A stretch of 64,000 nt of DNA from Pelagibacterales bacterium SAG-MED05 (GTDB taxonomy: Bacteria; Pseudomonadota; Alphaproteobacteria; Pelagibacterales; Pelagibacteraceae). Positions 8,637-17,744 of the stretch are shown here, one piece after another. Below the pieces are notes generated by a model. That model was given only the letters and a program-made list of their open reading frames with translations, was not told the DNA's origin and made no database searches. Both the position numbers and the translations under genes were made by a program. Numbering within the stretch: the first letter of the stretch is position 1; every line of letters begins with the position of its first letter. The stretch is taken from positions 1 to 64,000 of the forward strand of contig JACWDC010000001.1 in assembly GCA_014654415.1 (NCBI GenBank). The letters run 5' to 3'.

Positions 8637-8956
8637 TAAAAGGGTAATTTAAAATCAGAAGGTAAATTTAATCCGCCTGCAACCTTAGAAAGTTCTTCAG
8701 CAGATTTCTTTTTTAAGTTCTCTTTCGCATTATTGTAAGCTGCTATAATTAAATCATTAATGATTTCCTGATTTTCTTTTTTTGCCTCCTCGCTAATAAT
8801 AATTGATTTTAATTCATAATCACCAGTTAAAATTACTTTAACTAAATTACCACCTGACTCACCTTCTACTTCAATTTTTTTGATTTGTTCCTGAGCTTCT
8901 TTCATCTTGTCTTGCATGGCTTTTGCTTTTGAAAGCATGTCAGAAAAATTAGTCAT
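8636..8956 (-). CDS. ybaB: YbaB/EbfC family nucleoid-associated protein
   Basis: A small dimeric DNA-binding protein of 106 residues. The family signature is clear: an N-terminal helix MLSKAKAMQDKMKEAQEQIK, then VEGESGGNLVKVILTGDYEL and a C-terminal LNLPSDFKLPF. It lies between dnaX and recR, overlapping dnaX by 8 nt and recR by 1 nt. This is the position where the family is nearly always found, which suggests a link to replication or repair. Confidence 0.95.
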   Translation of the reverse strand: MTNFSDMLSKAKAMQDKMKEAQEQIKKIEVEGESGGNLVKVILTGDYELKSIIISEEAKKENQEIINDLIIAAYNNAKENLKKKSAEELSKVAGGLNLPSDFKLPF

Positions 8957-10634
8957 TATCCTCCTCTTGAATGTTTATAAGTTTTGAGTCTGGAAATGCA
9001 TCTTTAATTTGTAAGGCTAAATCACTTTTTTCAAATTCTTCTAACTGAGATGATTTTTTTTCCATATTTTGCTCATATATACTCTTAGCATTATTATTTT
9101 TACTTAATGATATAATCCATCTTTCTCCAGTCCAAAGTAATAATTTTTCAGTAAGATTCTTAATAAAGTTTTGATTTAATTTTTCATTAAAACTGATATC
9201 AATTTTTCCCTTATTAAAGCTAACTAGTTTAACATTTCGCTCTAGATCAAATTTAAGTTCAACTTCTTTTTCTTTATTGGCTTGATCAATCAAATCTTGA
9301 AAGCTGGTAATCTCAATCTTAATTTTATTAATTTCAGAAGATAAATTTTTTATCGGATTTTTTTTAATTTGATCTGTATTTTTTAATTGGTTTTTAATTT
9401 GATTTGATAAATTAGTTTCTAAATTTTCTTCTTTTATATTTTCACCAACTAAACTTTTTTGTTTTGAATTTTTGTTACTATCAATATTGTTATAAAAAAT
9501 TTCTTTTTTAGTCTCAATGTTTTTAAGATGAACTAACTGCATAATATACATTTCTAATGTTAAGTTTTCATTTCCAACAACTTTAAGGTCATCAATAGTT
9601 TTAATCGTAAGTTGCCAAAACAATCCTATATCTTGCATATCTATATTCTTTGAATATTCATTAACCATTTTGATTTCTGTTTCTGATATTGTCATGTCTT
9701 TCTCAATAGGACCTAAATTTATTCTTCTGCTAAAAAGGTAAAGAACTTCTAAAATATCGTTTAAAAAATTTTTAGCATCTATTCCATTATTGATCAGTTC
9801 TCTTAAATATTTTAGTGCTTCTTTCTCGTCACCGTTTAAAACTTCTTTAAATAAAGATATGATTTTACTTCGATCTGCAAGCCCTAGCATTTCTCGAACA
9901 TCTGTTTCCTCTATTAAATTATTCTGACTAACAGATTGAAAGATTAAAGAACGATCTAAAAGTGATATAGCATCTCTCACCGAACCTTCTGATGTTCTTG
10001 CAATTAACCTGATTGAGTCATCAGAAATTTTTCCATTTTCTTTTTTTGAAATATTCTTTAAATGATCACATAATTTATTAACACTAACCCTCTTGAGATC
10101 AAATCTTTGACAGCGAGATAAAATGGTTACAGGTATTTTTCTAGCCTCTGTGGTAGCTAAAATAAATTTTAAACTAGGCGGTGGTTCTTCTAATGTTTTA
10201 AGCAAACCGTTAAAAGCTTGCTTTGAAAGCATATGAACTTCATCAATTATAAATATTTTATACTTTGCGCTTGTAGGGCTGTACTTTGAATTTTCAATTA
10301 ATTCTCTTATGTCATCTATTCCTGTTTTTGAAGCAGCATCCATCTCTAAAATATCTATATGATTAGAGCTAATAATTTCTTCGCAAGTAGGACAAAAATT
10401 TTCGCTAGAACATTTTATTTTTTCATCATTATTTTTTTCACAATTTAGTGACTTGGCAATTAATCTGGCTGTGGTTGTTTTTCCAACTCCTCTAATTCCA
10501 GTTAAAAGATAAGCATTTGGAGTTTTGCCAAGTTTGATGGCATTCATAATAGTTTGGGACATTAACTCTTGACCTATTAAATCTTTAAATTCTTGAGGCC
10601 TGTATTTAAGAGCTAAGATTTTATTTTTTGTCAT
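8949..10634 (-). CDS. dnaX: DNA polymerase III subunit gamma/tau
   Basis: Clamp-loader ATPase of the replicative polymerase. Walker A is GIRGVGKTTTAR (46-57), a Cys cluster for zinc lies at about 65-86, and Walker B is FIIDEVHML. The sensor 1 region ATTEARKIPVTILSRCQRFDLKR follows. The remaining 561-residue protein has a low-complexity Lys/Asn-rich linker and a C-terminal tau-like domain. 4.5S RNA lies just upstream on the same strand, and ybaB and recR follow. A 62-nt internal piece (9611-9672) reappears in inverted orientation at bases 1-62 of the window. Confidence 0.96.
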   Translation of the reverse strand: MTKNKILALKYRPQEFKDLIGQELMSQTIMNAIKLGKTPNAYLLTGIRGVGKTTTARLIAKSLNCEKNNDEKIKCSSENFCPTCEEIISSNHIDILEMDAASKTGIDDIRELIENSKYSPTSAKYKIFIIDEVHMLSKQAFNGLLKTLEEPPPSLKFILATTEARKIPVTILSRCQRFDLKRVSVNKLCDHLKNISKKENGKISDDSIRLIARTSEGSVRDAISLLDRSLIFQSVSQNNLIEETDVREMLGLADRSKIISLFKEVLNGDEKEALKYLRELINNGIDAKNFLNDILEVLYLFSRRINLGPIEKDMTISETEIKMVNEYSKNIDMQDIGLFWQLTIKTIDDLKVVGNENLTLEMYIMQLVHLKNIETKKEIFYNNIDSNKNSKQKSLVGENIKEENLETNLSNQIKNQLKNTDQIKKNPIKNLSSEINKIKIEITSFQDLIDQANKEKEVELKFDLERNVKLVSFNKGKIDISFNEKLNQNFIKNLTEKLLLWTGERWIISLSKNNNAKSIYEQNMEKKSSQLEEFEKSDLALQIKDAFPDSKLINIQEEDND

Positions 10635-10642
10635 TATATTTA

Positions 10643-10732
10643 GAGGCAGGCAACAACCTGAATAATTTTCACTACGGCTGCTTCTTTTCAGACCTGACCG
10701 GGTTTATGAAACATCCACCTGATGCCAACCTC
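10643..10732 (-). ncRNA. ffs: 4.5S RNA, bacterial small signal recognition particle RNA
   Basis: The minus strand contains the invariant SRP helix 8 core, ggtcaggtctgaaaagaagc followed by agcc, with the asymmetric loop and the GNAR-like tetraloop region that binds Ffh. The ends GAGG (10729-10732) and CCTC (10643-10646) pair to close a roughly 90-nt hairpin. Its place upstream of dnaX is common in bacteria. Exact ends are set from the pairing and the promoter position. Confidence 0.93.
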
Positions 10733-10738
10733 AATATG

Positions 10739-10768
10739 AGTATATCAAGATCAATTTGAATACTACAA
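10739..10768 (-). promoter_or_regulatory. Predicted promoter of the 4.5S RNA gene
   Basis: TTGTAG (10763-10768) and TATACT (10739-10744) on the minus strand are separated by 18 nt. Six nt downstream of the -10 box lies the G that starts the paired RNA, so box positions and RNA end agree. Confidence 0.6.
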
Positions 10769-10790
10769 GGCTAGATTTAAATTTTGTGGA

Positions 10791-11633
10791 CTATTTTTGC
10801 CTAAATGTTGAGGCTTCATACACTCCTAAAATCTGCAAAGTTACAGTATGAAAACCAAGTTCTTCAATTGCCTTTTTTACTCCAGATTCATCTAAATGAC
10901 CTTCTAAATCTAAATAAAAATTTGCTTGATCAAAAGTATTTTTAACAGAAAAACTTTCTAATTTCGTTAAGTTTACTTGGTTAGTTGCAAATCCTCCTAA
11001 ACATTTATAAAGAGCTGATGGTTCGCTTTTAACCCTAAAAATACAACTAGTTATAAATTTTTTTTCCCTATTAATCTCTGGTTGTTCTATATTTTTTCCC
11101 ATTATAAGAAAGCGAGTAACATTCCCTTTTTCATCCTCTATGTTTTTTTCTAAAATTTTTAATTTATAAATTTTAGCTGAAAGGTCTGATGCAATTGCCG
11201 CTATAGATTTATCATTACCTTCCGCTAGCTCTTTGGCAGAACCTGCTGTGTCCGCTGAAATGATAGGTTGAAATTTATTTTTATTAATTATTTTTTGACA
11301 TTGTCCAATAGCTTGAGCATGACTTCTAACAAATTTAATATCATTAATTTCTGCTTCTGGTTTACAAAGTAGATTGTGTTCAACATTTAAAAAATATTCT
11401 CCATGAATTTGTAATTTATATTTTGGTAATAAATAATGTATATCTGCGACTCTTCCGGCTAGCGAATTTTCTATAGGAATTATAATTTTATAACTATCAT
11501 CTTTATAAGCTTGTTTAAATGTTTCTTCAAATGTTGCGCAAGTCTTAACTTCTGCATCTTTAAATAAATTATTAGCGGCAATATGAGAATAAGCTCCGAA
11601 CTCTCCTTGAATAGCAATTTTAATTTTTTTCAT
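10791..11633 (-). CDS. pheA: Prephenate dehydratase
   Basis: It converts prephenate to phenylpyruvate in phenylalanine synthesis. The 280 residues are a stand-alone dehydratase without a chorismate mutase domain, as usual in alphaproteobacteria. The catalytic domain starts with IAIQGEFGAYSHIAA and contains IENSLAGRV and the NVTRFLIMG motif. An ACT domain follows from about residue 195 (SEPSALYKCLGGFATNQVN) for phenylalanine feedback, with the alphaproteobacterial TKLES form. The start overlaps the end of kdsB by 14 nt. Confidence 0.95.
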   Translation of the reverse strand: MKKIKIAIQGEFGAYSHIAANNLFKDAEVKTCATFEETFKQAYKDDSYKIIIPIENSLAGRVADIHYLLPKYKLQIHGEYFLNVEHNLLCKPEAEINDIKFVRSHAQAIGQCQKIINKNKFQPIISADTAGSAKELAEGNDKSIAAIASDLSAKIYKLKILEKNIEDEKGNVTRFLIMGKNIEQPEINREKKFITSCIFRVKSEPSALYKCLGGFATNQVNLTKLESFSVKNTFDQANFYLDLEGHLDESGVKKAIEELGFHTVTLQILGVYEASTFRQK

Positions 11634-12363
11634 TTTTTTCCATCAAATTTTTAACTTCAGCTAGATCTTCTTCAGTGTCAACACTAAGTGGTGATGATTT
11701 TATGTAACCAACATGTATCGACATTTTATTCTCTAGAGCTCTAAGTTGTTCTAGTTTTCTTTCTAATTCAAGCTTAGATCTTTTCAAACTTACATACCTT
11801 ATCAAGGCTTTATTAGTAAAGGCATAAATACCAATATGATGATATAGATTATAAGCTGAATTTTCATCTATTCTAAAAAAATCAAACACATTTAGAAACT
11901 TGTTGCTTAAAAGTTTTTCTTTCACCGCTACTTTTACTACATTTGGATTGTTAATTTCAGTCTTAGAATTAAATTCACTGGCTAAAGTTCCAATATCACA
12001 CTTCTTTTTTTGCATATAAGAAACTAAGTCAGAAATTGCTTGAGGTTGAATATTGGGCATATCACCTTGCAAATTAATAACTATTTCTGGCTCACTATTT
12101 AATTTTTTTTTAAAAACCTCAAATATTCGATCGGTTCCTGTTTCATGATTGTCAGATGTTTTTATTGCATTGCCCCCAGAATTTTTGACGGTATCGAATA
12201 TTTTTTCATCAGGAGTGGCAACATAAACCTCTCCCGCTTTGGACTTAATGGCTTGATCATAAACATGTAGAATTATCTCTTTATTGTTTATAAGTTTCAA
12301 AGGTTTGTTGGGCAATCTTTGAGCATCAAGCCTAGAAGGTATTATTATTGCAATTTTGTTCAT
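11620..12363 (-). CDS. kdsB: 3-deoxy-manno-octulosonate cytidylyltransferase (CMP-KDO synthetase)
   Basis: It activates KDO with CTP for attachment to lipid A. Motifs: IIPSRLDAQRLPNKPL near the N terminus (nucleotide-binding), NLQGDMPNIQP with the metal-binding Asp, and HHIGIYAF. I start at ATG 12363 (247 residues), not at the TTG five codons upstream, because IIPSR should lie within ten residues of the start. The other KDO gene, kdsD, is at 38.3 kb, and no kdsA or kdsC is visible here. Confidence 0.95.
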   Translation of the reverse strand: MNKIAIIIPSRLDAQRLPNKPLKLINNKEIILHVYDQAIKSKAGEVYVATPDEKIFDTVKNSGGNAIKTSDNHETGTDRIFEVFKKKLNSEPEIVINLQGDMPNIQPQAISDLVSYMQKKKCDIGTLASEFNSKTEINNPNVVKVAVKEKLLSNKFLNVFDFFRIDENSAYNLYHHIGIYAFTNKALIRYVSLKRSKLELERKLEQLRALENKMSIHVGYIKSSPLSVDTEEDLAEVKNLMEKNEKN

Positions 12364-12457
12364 AGTTGTGCGTCTCAAAGACGCAAAAAAATATTAAGTA
12401 ATTTTAAGTATTTTTTATGTAGTCGTGCTATATGTCAAACAAGTATTTATCAAATTT

Positions 12458-12991
12458 ATGGATGGTTTTGAAATAAATAAAATTATAGCAGCGATCTTAG
12501 CTACTGTAGTGGTTGTTTTTGGTATTAACAAAGTTACAGATTTAATATTTACTCCTGATAAGCCACAACAATCTGCTTACAAGGTAGAAAAAATAGAGCC
12601 AACTGTAGCTTCTGCTTCAACTACTGGGCAAGCGGCGGTTGGAATCAATGAATTGTTGGCTATGGGAACTATTGAACATGGGGAAAAAGTTTTTAAAAGA
12701 TGTAGCGCTTGCCACATGTTAGCTGCAGGAGGAAAAAACATGATCGGCCCAAATCTATGGAGCGTATTGGGGAAAAAAACTGGTGTTGCATCTGGTTATA
12801 AATATTCTAAAGCCTTAGCCACTTATGGAAAAGAATGGACCTTTGAAGAAATGAATGGATTCCTAATTAAACCCTCTGCTCATATTAAAGGAACAAAAAT
12901 GGCATTCGCAGGATTAAAAAAAGAAAAAGATAGAGCTTCGGTTATTTTATTTATGAACTCTAAGAGTGACAGCCCTCTGCCAACCCCTTAA
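12458..12991 (+). CDS. cycM: Membrane-anchored c-type cytochrome (CycM-like)
   Basis: A class I cytochrome c tethered to the inner membrane that carries electrons between the bc1 complex and the terminal oxidase. With the start at ATG 12458 the protein has 177 residues. An N-terminal anchor spans about residues 9-24, a linker follows, then the haem motif CSACH (82-86) and the Met ligand in KGTKMAF (Met148). The start MDGFEINKI resembles CycM proteins, and the GTG 11 codons upstream adds nothing conserved. The end overlaps the convergent argF by 4 nt. Confidence 0.88.
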   Translation: MDGFEINKIIAAILATVVVVFGINKVTDLIFTPDKPQQSAYKVEKIEPTVASASTTGQAAVGINELLAMGTIEHGEKVFKRCSACHMLAAGGKNMIGPNLWSVLGKKTGVASGYKYSKALATYGKEWTFEEMNGFLIKPSAHIKGTKMAFAGLKKEKDRASVILFMNSKSDSPLPTP

Positions 12992-13914
12992 TTTAAACAC
13001 CAGTTGATAATGCTTTTTTGTGCATGAACTCTGTTTAATGCTTGTCTCCATACTACTGACTGCTTACCATCGATAACTTCATCCGTTACCTCTTCCCCTC
13101 TTCCTACTGGCAAACAATGCATAAAGATTGTATCGGATTTTGCTTTTAGCATTAATTTTTTATTAACTTGATAGTTTTTTAAATGCTTCTTTTTTAGTTT
13201 CTTGTTCACTTTATCATTCATAGAAACCCATTTGTCAGTCATAACACAGTCGGAGTCTTTGACTGCTTCTTCAGGTTTTTTTGTTACTAAAAGATTTACT
13301 TTATTTTTTTTCGCCCAATTTAATATTCTTTTGTCTGGCATATATTTAGTAGGACACCCTATTTTTAATTGAAATCCAAATTTTCCTGCAGCTTCAATCA
13401 AAGAATTTGACATATTATTATTTCCATCTCCTAACCAAGAAATAACTTTTCCAGTTATCAAACCTTTTGTTTCTTCAAAAGTCATTATATCTGACATAAT
13501 TTGACAAGGATGACTTTTGTCAGAAAGCCCATTTATAATTGGTATATCTAAATGTTTTCCAAACTCCTCTAAATTTTTATGGGAAGATGTTCTCAGCATA
13601 ACTATATCCACATATTCAGTTAGTACTTTTGCAGTATCTTTTAAAGTTTCATCACCTTTTCCATAGTGAATAACATCAGGATTTAAGATAATAGAAGATC
13701 CACCAAGTTGTTTAACAGCGATATCAAAAGACATTCTTGTTCTTGTAGAAGGTTTTTCAAAAATCATCGCCATCGATTTTCCTTCAAAAGGTTTATCTTC
13801 ATCAGGTGCTGATTTATTTAAATTTTTTCTATTTATTTTTCTTAATTTTGCTTCTTCTATAATTGATCTCAAAGCTTTCGAAGATAAATCAGAAATATCA
13901 ATAAAATTTTTCAT
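12988..13914 (-). CDS. argF: Ornithine carbamoyltransferase
   Basis: It makes citrulline from ornithine and carbamoyl phosphate in arginine synthesis. The carbamoyl phosphate motif STRTR is at 56-60, HPCQIMSDIMT follows in the middle, and the ornithine-binding HCLPVGRGEEV lies near the C terminus. The 308 residues are normal length. It follows argD with a 4-nt overlap, so the two are co-transcribed. Confidence 0.96.
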   Translation of the reverse strand: MKNFIDISDLSSKALRSIIEEAKLRKINRKNLNKSAPDEDKPFEGKSMAMIFEKPSTRTRMSFDIAVKQLGGSSIILNPDVIHYGKGDETLKDTAKVLTEYVDIVMLRTSSHKNLEEFGKHLDIPIINGLSDKSHPCQIMSDIMTFEETKGLITGKVISWLGDGNNNMSNSLIEAAGKFGFQLKIGCPTKYMPDKRILNWAKKNKVNLLVTKKPEEAVKDSDCVMTDKWVSMNDKVNKKLKKKHLKNYQVNKKLMLKAKSDTIFMHCLPVGRGEEVTDEVIDGKQSVVWRQALNRVHAQKSIINWCLN

Positions 13915-15077
13915 TTGTAATTACCACATACGTTATTTAGAATTTTTAATGCTAAATTAATTTCTTTTCTTGTAACGTTTAAAGGCGGCAAAAGTCTGAC
14001 AACATTTTCTGAGGCTCTTACTGTAAGTAACTTTTGCTGTAATAACTTATTAATAAAATCTGCTTGATCTTTATAAAGCACAAGTCCTATCAATAATCCT
14101 TGTCCTCTAACTTCTTTAATAACTGTTGGATATTTATCTTTAAGTTTTTTTAACTCATTTTGAAAATATTTTCCATTTTTTGTTACGTTTCCTAAGAATC
14201 CTTTTTTAAACAAAACATCAATAACTGCATTGCCAACGCTCATTGCTAGAGGATTGCCTCCAAAGGTTGATCCATGTGTTCCAGGCTTCATACATGATGC
14301 AACTTTTTTATTAACTAATACTGCTCCAATTGGAAATCCTCCCCCTATTCCCTTTGCTATTGGGACAATATCAGGTTTAATTTTAGCATGTTCAAAAGCT
14401 AAAAATTTTCCTGTTCTTCCAATTCCACATTGGACTTCATCTAGTATTAACAATATCTTTTTTTTATTACATAGTTTTCTAAGTCCTTGTAAACAATAAT
14501 CTGGAATTACTTTTACCCCTCCTTCTCCCAATATTGTTTCAACCATAATTGCAGCAGTTCTGCTTGTAATTGCTTTTTTTAATCCTTTGTGATCTCCAAA
14601 ATTAAAATGATCAAAGCCCTCAACTTTTGGATAAAAGCCTTCAATTAATTTCTTGCTGTTGCTTGCAAATATAGTGGCTAAAGTTCTTCCATGAAAACTA
14701 TTATTGATACATAAAATTCTATTTTTTTTTGGTTTGCCTTTAGAATAAAAATATCTTCTAGCAAATTTTATTGCAGCCTCAGTTGCTTCTGCTCCTGAAT
14801 TCTGAAAAGAAACATAGTCTGCAAAAGTTTTTTGTTTAAGCCTTTTTGCTAGTTTTTCTTGTTCGGGAATTGTAAATACATTTGATACATGCCACACTTT
14901 TTTGGATTGTTTTTGAATAGCTCTATTTAAATAATCATTTGCATGACCTAAACAATTTACTGCTATTCCTTGTACAAAATCTAAATATTTTTTTCCATTT
15001 GTAGAATACAAAAAGCTTCCTTTACCTCTTTTAAAAGAAACTTTTTTCCTGTTATAAGTATTTAATATTGCACTCAT
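13911..15077 (-). CDS. argD: Acetylornithine aminotransferase
   Basis: A PLP-dependent class III aminotransferase of arginine synthesis that may also serve lysine synthesis. Visible motifs: NSGAEATEAAIKFARR, FHGRTLAT, LILDEVQCGIGRTGK with the PLP-contacting Asp, PIAKGIGGGFPIGAV with the Schiff-base Lys, and HGSTFGGNPLA. The 388 residues are typical. It lies 2 nt from the upstream permease gene and overlaps argF, which follows. Confidence 0.94.
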   Translation of the reverse strand: MSAILNTYNRKKVSFKRGKGSFLYSTNGKKYLDFVQGIAVNCLGHANDYLNRAIQKQSKKVWHVSNVFTIPEQEKLAKRLKQKTFADYVSFQNSGAEATEAAIKFARRYFYSKGKPKKNRILCINNSFHGRTLATIFASNSKKLIEGFYPKVEGFDHFNFGDHKGLKKAITSRTAAIMVETILGEGGVKVIPDYCLQGLRKLCNKKKILLILDEVQCGIGRTGKFLAFEHAKIKPDIVPIAKGIGGGFPIGAVLVNKKVASCMKPGTHGSTFGGNPLAMSVGNAVIDVLFKKGFLGNVTKNGKYFQNELKKLKDKYPTVIKEVRGQGLLIGLVLYKDQADFINKLLQQKLLTVRASENVVRLLPPLNVTRKEINLALKILNNVCGNYK

Positions 15078-15079
15078 GT

Positions 15080-15892
15080 TTATGATTTTATCTTATAACC
15101 TTTTTTAAATAAAATATAAGTAACTAACCAGCTTAAAAAACTCAAAATTATTAAATAAATTATTCCTGTCTTGATTGAGCTATCTGCATTACCAATAAAA
15201 CTATATCTAATTCCATCAATCATATAAAAAAAAGGATTTGCTTTACTAATTGCTTGTAAAAAACTAGGCAATCTATCTATTGTATAAAATGTTCCTGATA
15301 AAAAGGATAATGGAACTATAACAAAGTTCGTTGCAGATGCCATGTGATCAAATTTTTCAGCCCATAAACCTGCAATGATACCTATATTACCCAGTATAAA
15401 AGATGATAAAAAACAAAACAAAATTAAAGTAAATAAATGTTTTATTTGAATATCAATAATGAAATAAAAAACTACAATTGAAATTCCTGCAATCATAAAA
15501 CTTCTAGTAACAGCTGCTAAAGAAACTGAAATAGTAACTTCAGTAGCGGATAAAGGCGCATAAAGCAGATCAACAATATTTCCTTGAATTTTACCAATCA
15601 TAAAAGATGAAGATGAATGGGAAAAAGACTGTTGTATTACCTGCATTGCTATTAGGCCAGGAGCCAAAAATATGATAAAGGAAACCCCTAAAACTTCACC
15701 CCTGTCTCCTCCAATAGCCAGAGACAAAACTAATAAAAACAAAAGTGATGAAATCAAAGGAGAAAAAATTGTCTGAGCCCAAACATTTAAAAATCTTAAA
15801 ACTTCTTTCTGATATAAAGTCCAACCTCCAACCCAGTTAATTAGACCAAATCTTCTTTTTCCAATTTTATATTTTTTCGATATTTCAACCAT
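15080..15892 (-). CDS. ABC-2 type transporter permease
   Basis: An integral membrane protein of 270 residues with about six hydrophobic segments, of the ABC-2 family (YadH/NodJ-like). The conserved stretch near NFVIVPLSFLSGTFYTIDRLP and the end NPFFYMIDGIRYSF are typical. No ATPase gene is next to it, so its partner is encoded elsewhere. The substrate (drug, polysaccharide or lipid) cannot be told. It reads directly into argD with a 2-nt gap, which may only reflect genome compaction. Confidence 0.85.
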   Translation of the reverse strand: MVEISKKYKIGKRRFGLINWVGGWTLYQKEVLRFLNVWAQTIFSPLISSLLFLLVLSLAIGGDRGEVLGVSFIIFLAPGLIAMQVIQQSFSHSSSSFMIGKIQGNIVDLLYAPLSATEVTISVSLAAVTRSFMIAGISIVVFYFIIDIQIKHLFTLILFCFLSSFILGNIGIIAGLWAEKFDHMASATNFVIVPLSFLSGTFYTIDRLPSFLQAISKANPFFYMIDGIRYSFIGNADSSIKTGIIYLIILSFLSWLVTYILFKKGYKIKS

Positions 15893-16028
15893 TGATAGTC
15901 TTATAACTCCTTATTAAAAAAACTGTGCAAAACTAAAGCTATTAACAGCCTTCTGTTGTTTTAATGTTTTAAATTACAACATAATGTTTTAGTCATAATA
16001 AAAATACTAAATATAGCAAAGTTATACA

Positions 16029-16523
16029 ATGAGTTGGACTAACGAGAAAGTTGAAAAATTAAAAGAACTTTGGTCAAAAGGACATACGGCTAGTCAAATA
16101 GCTGAGAGCTTAGGTGACACAACTCGTAATGCAGTTATTGGTAAAGCTCATAGATTAAATCTAGAGGCTAGAGCTCCTTCAAAACAATCTAATTCACCTA
16201 AATCAAGAGACAACAGACAAGTCATGAGGCGATCTCCAGCTCCCCTGTCTCGAAAGGCTAAATTTCAGTCAATTTTACTTGATAAGAATTTCGAAGCTGA
16301 AAATCCTAAATCTCTAGAAGAATTAACTGAAGAAACGTGCAAATGGCCGATGGGTCACCCTAATGAAGAAAAGTTTTACTTTTGTGGTAGAAAACCAGAA
16401 GGTGAATTTCCATATTGTAAACTTCACGTTTTATACGCCTTCCAACCTAAAAACCAAAAAGAAGATGATCTAGGTGAAGAAATTCCAGAATTTATTGAAA
16501 AGAAAGTAAAGTCAGCAAGCTAA
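16029..16523 (+). CDS. gcrA: Cell-cycle transcriptional regulator GcrA
   Basis: An alphaproteobacterial sigma-70 cofactor that responds to GANTC methylation and controls cell-cycle genes. The N-terminal homeodomain-like segment MSWTNEKVEKLKELWSKG with RNAVIGKAHRLNL is diagnostic. A basic linker follows, then the C-terminal domain with CKWPMGHP and FCGRKPEGEFPYCKLH. The 164 residues are normal. The stop codon directly abuts the stop of convergent zur with no spacer. A diverged copy of its last codons lies 3.1 kb downstream (19613-19678). Confidence 0.95.
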   Translation: MSWTNEKVEKLKELWSKGHTASQIAESLGDTTRNAVIGKAHRLNLEARAPSKQSNSPKSRDNRQVMRRSPAPLSRKAKFQSILLDKNFEAENPKSLEELTEETCKWPMGHPNEEKFYFCGRKPEGEFPYCKLHVLYAFQPKNQKEDDLGEEIPEFIEKKVKSAS

Positions 16524-16925
16524 TTATTTGCACTTTTTGCAAAGACCGAAAAATTCTAAATTAAATCTTTTGAACTTCATTCCTTTTTTATGATTGAAAC
16601 TTGATAAATATTTTGAGAGTTTAATATCGCTAATTTCATCAACCACTTCACAACTTTCGCAAATTGAAAACGCTGTAGCTTTTGAAATTTCACAATCAGA
16701 ATTTTTACATGCAACAAAAGCATTTTTACTTTCAATCTTATGAATTTTTCCTACCTCAACTAATTTATCTAATGCTCGATAAACTTGTGGTGGGGCATTA
16801 ATGCCTTTCTTCTGAACATTGTAAAGTATCGTATATGCCTTTAAAGGCTCTGGAGATTTATCAATTAAATCAAAAATTATTTGCTGATTTTTGGAAAGAC
16901 TGTTTTCTTTATGCATTCTAGTCAT
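16524..16925 (-). CDS. zur: Fur-family zinc uptake regulator (Zur)
   Basis: A zinc-responsive repressor. The 133 residues hold a winged helix (AYTILYNVQ, then APPQVYRALDKLVEVGKIHKI) and a C-terminal dimerisation domain with Cys pairs CKNSDC, CESC and a final CKKC. Context decides between Fur, Zur and PerR: it is 15 nt downstream of znuB in the znuC-znuB-zur operon, opposite znuA. An alternative start is Met4 (16916). It probably represses the operon from the paired sites at 18513-18543. Confidence 0.9.
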   Translation of the reverse strand: MTRMHKENSLSKNQQIIFDLIDKSPEPLKAYTILYNVQKKGINAPPQVYRALDKLVEVGKIHKIESKNAFVACKNSDCEISKATAFSICESCEVVDEISDIKLSKYLSSFNHKKGMKFKRFNLEFFGLCKKCK

Positions 16926-16940
16926 TGTACTGATTCTTCA

Positions 16941-17744
16941 TTAATTTTTCAATTTAATCGATTGTTTAATTTTTACTAATGAAAGGATAAATAAAAACAA
17001 GGAAGCCGCAATGATTGATGGGCCTGAAGATGTATTAAACTGTAACGAAGTAAACAAACCCAAAATTACAGACAACAAACCTCCAAGCACTGAATAAATT
17101 ACCATACTCTGAGGACTTGAAGAAATATTTCGTGCCATTGCTGCTGGTATAATTAACATTCCTGTAATTAATAATAGTCCAACCATTTTAATTGAAATAG
17201 CAATTATCCCAGCCATTAAAATTGTAAATATAGCTTTAGCTCTATCAGGATTTAAACCTTCGGCTTCTGCTAATTCGTAGTTTACTGTTGATGCAAATAA
17301 AGGTTTCCAAATCAATTTAAGAATTAAAAGTATTAATGGCCCCCCTATCCATATAATTAATAAATCTTCAGTTGTAACTGCTAATATATCCCCAAATAAT
17401 AATCCCATGATATCGAACCTTATGAATGTTAAAAAACCAATTACAACCAGTCCAACTGCTAAAGATGAATGAGCCAAGAGTCCTAATAAAGCATCACCTG
17501 GTAGATTGGTTCTTTTTTGAAGTTGTATCAAAATTAATGCAATTAAAGATGAAATTATGAATACTGAAAGAGCAATGTTAAATTCCAAAGTATAAGCTAG
17601 TGTAACTCCAAGTAAAGCAGAGTGGGCAAGAGTATCACCAAAATATGATAGTCGCCTCCATATAACAAAACATCCCAGAGGCCCAGTTACAAATGCAATA
17701 CCAAGTCCAGCAACTAAAGCTCTTATAAAAAAATCATCTAACAT
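16941..17744 (-). CDS. znuB: Zinc ABC transporter permease ZnuB
   Basis: A polytopic inner-membrane permease of the metal ABC-3 family, 267 residues with about eight hydrophobic segments. The family motif GDTLAHSALLGVTL is near residue 36, and EAEGLNPDRAKAIFTILMAG is the coupling region facing the ATPase. It starts right at the znuC stop and runs into zur. It carries zinc handed over by ZnuA. Confidence 0.94.
   Translation of the reverse strand: MLDDFFIRALVAGLGIAFVTGPLGCFVIWRRLSYFGDTLAHSALLGVTLAYTLEFNIALSVFIISSLIALILIQLQKRTNLPGDALLGLLAHSSLAVGLVVIGFLTFIRFDIMGLLFGDILAVTTEDLLIIWIGGPLILLILKLIWKPLFASTVNYELAEAEGLNPDRAKAIFTILMAGIIAISIKMVGLLLITGMLIIPAAMARNISSSPQSMVIYSVLGGLLSVILGLFTSLQFNTSSGPSIIAASLFLFILSLVKIKQSIKLKN

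Noticed and set aside
8949-10634. Programmed frameshift site in dnaX giving a gamma form
   Set aside because: Several A runs exist, but I see no clear slippery heptamer with a following stem in the expected region, and A runs are everywhere in this genome.
12364-12390. Short hairpin (tgcgtct/agacgca) as a terminator upstream of kdsB
   Set aside because: It is followed by A residues on one strand and lies in the kdsB leader on the other, so it is not placed to end a transcript. It may only be a leader structure.
12425-12457. GTG start 11 codons upstream of the cytochrome c gene
   Set aside because: CycM-type proteins begin with an MDxFELNK-like sequence, which matches the ATG at 12458.
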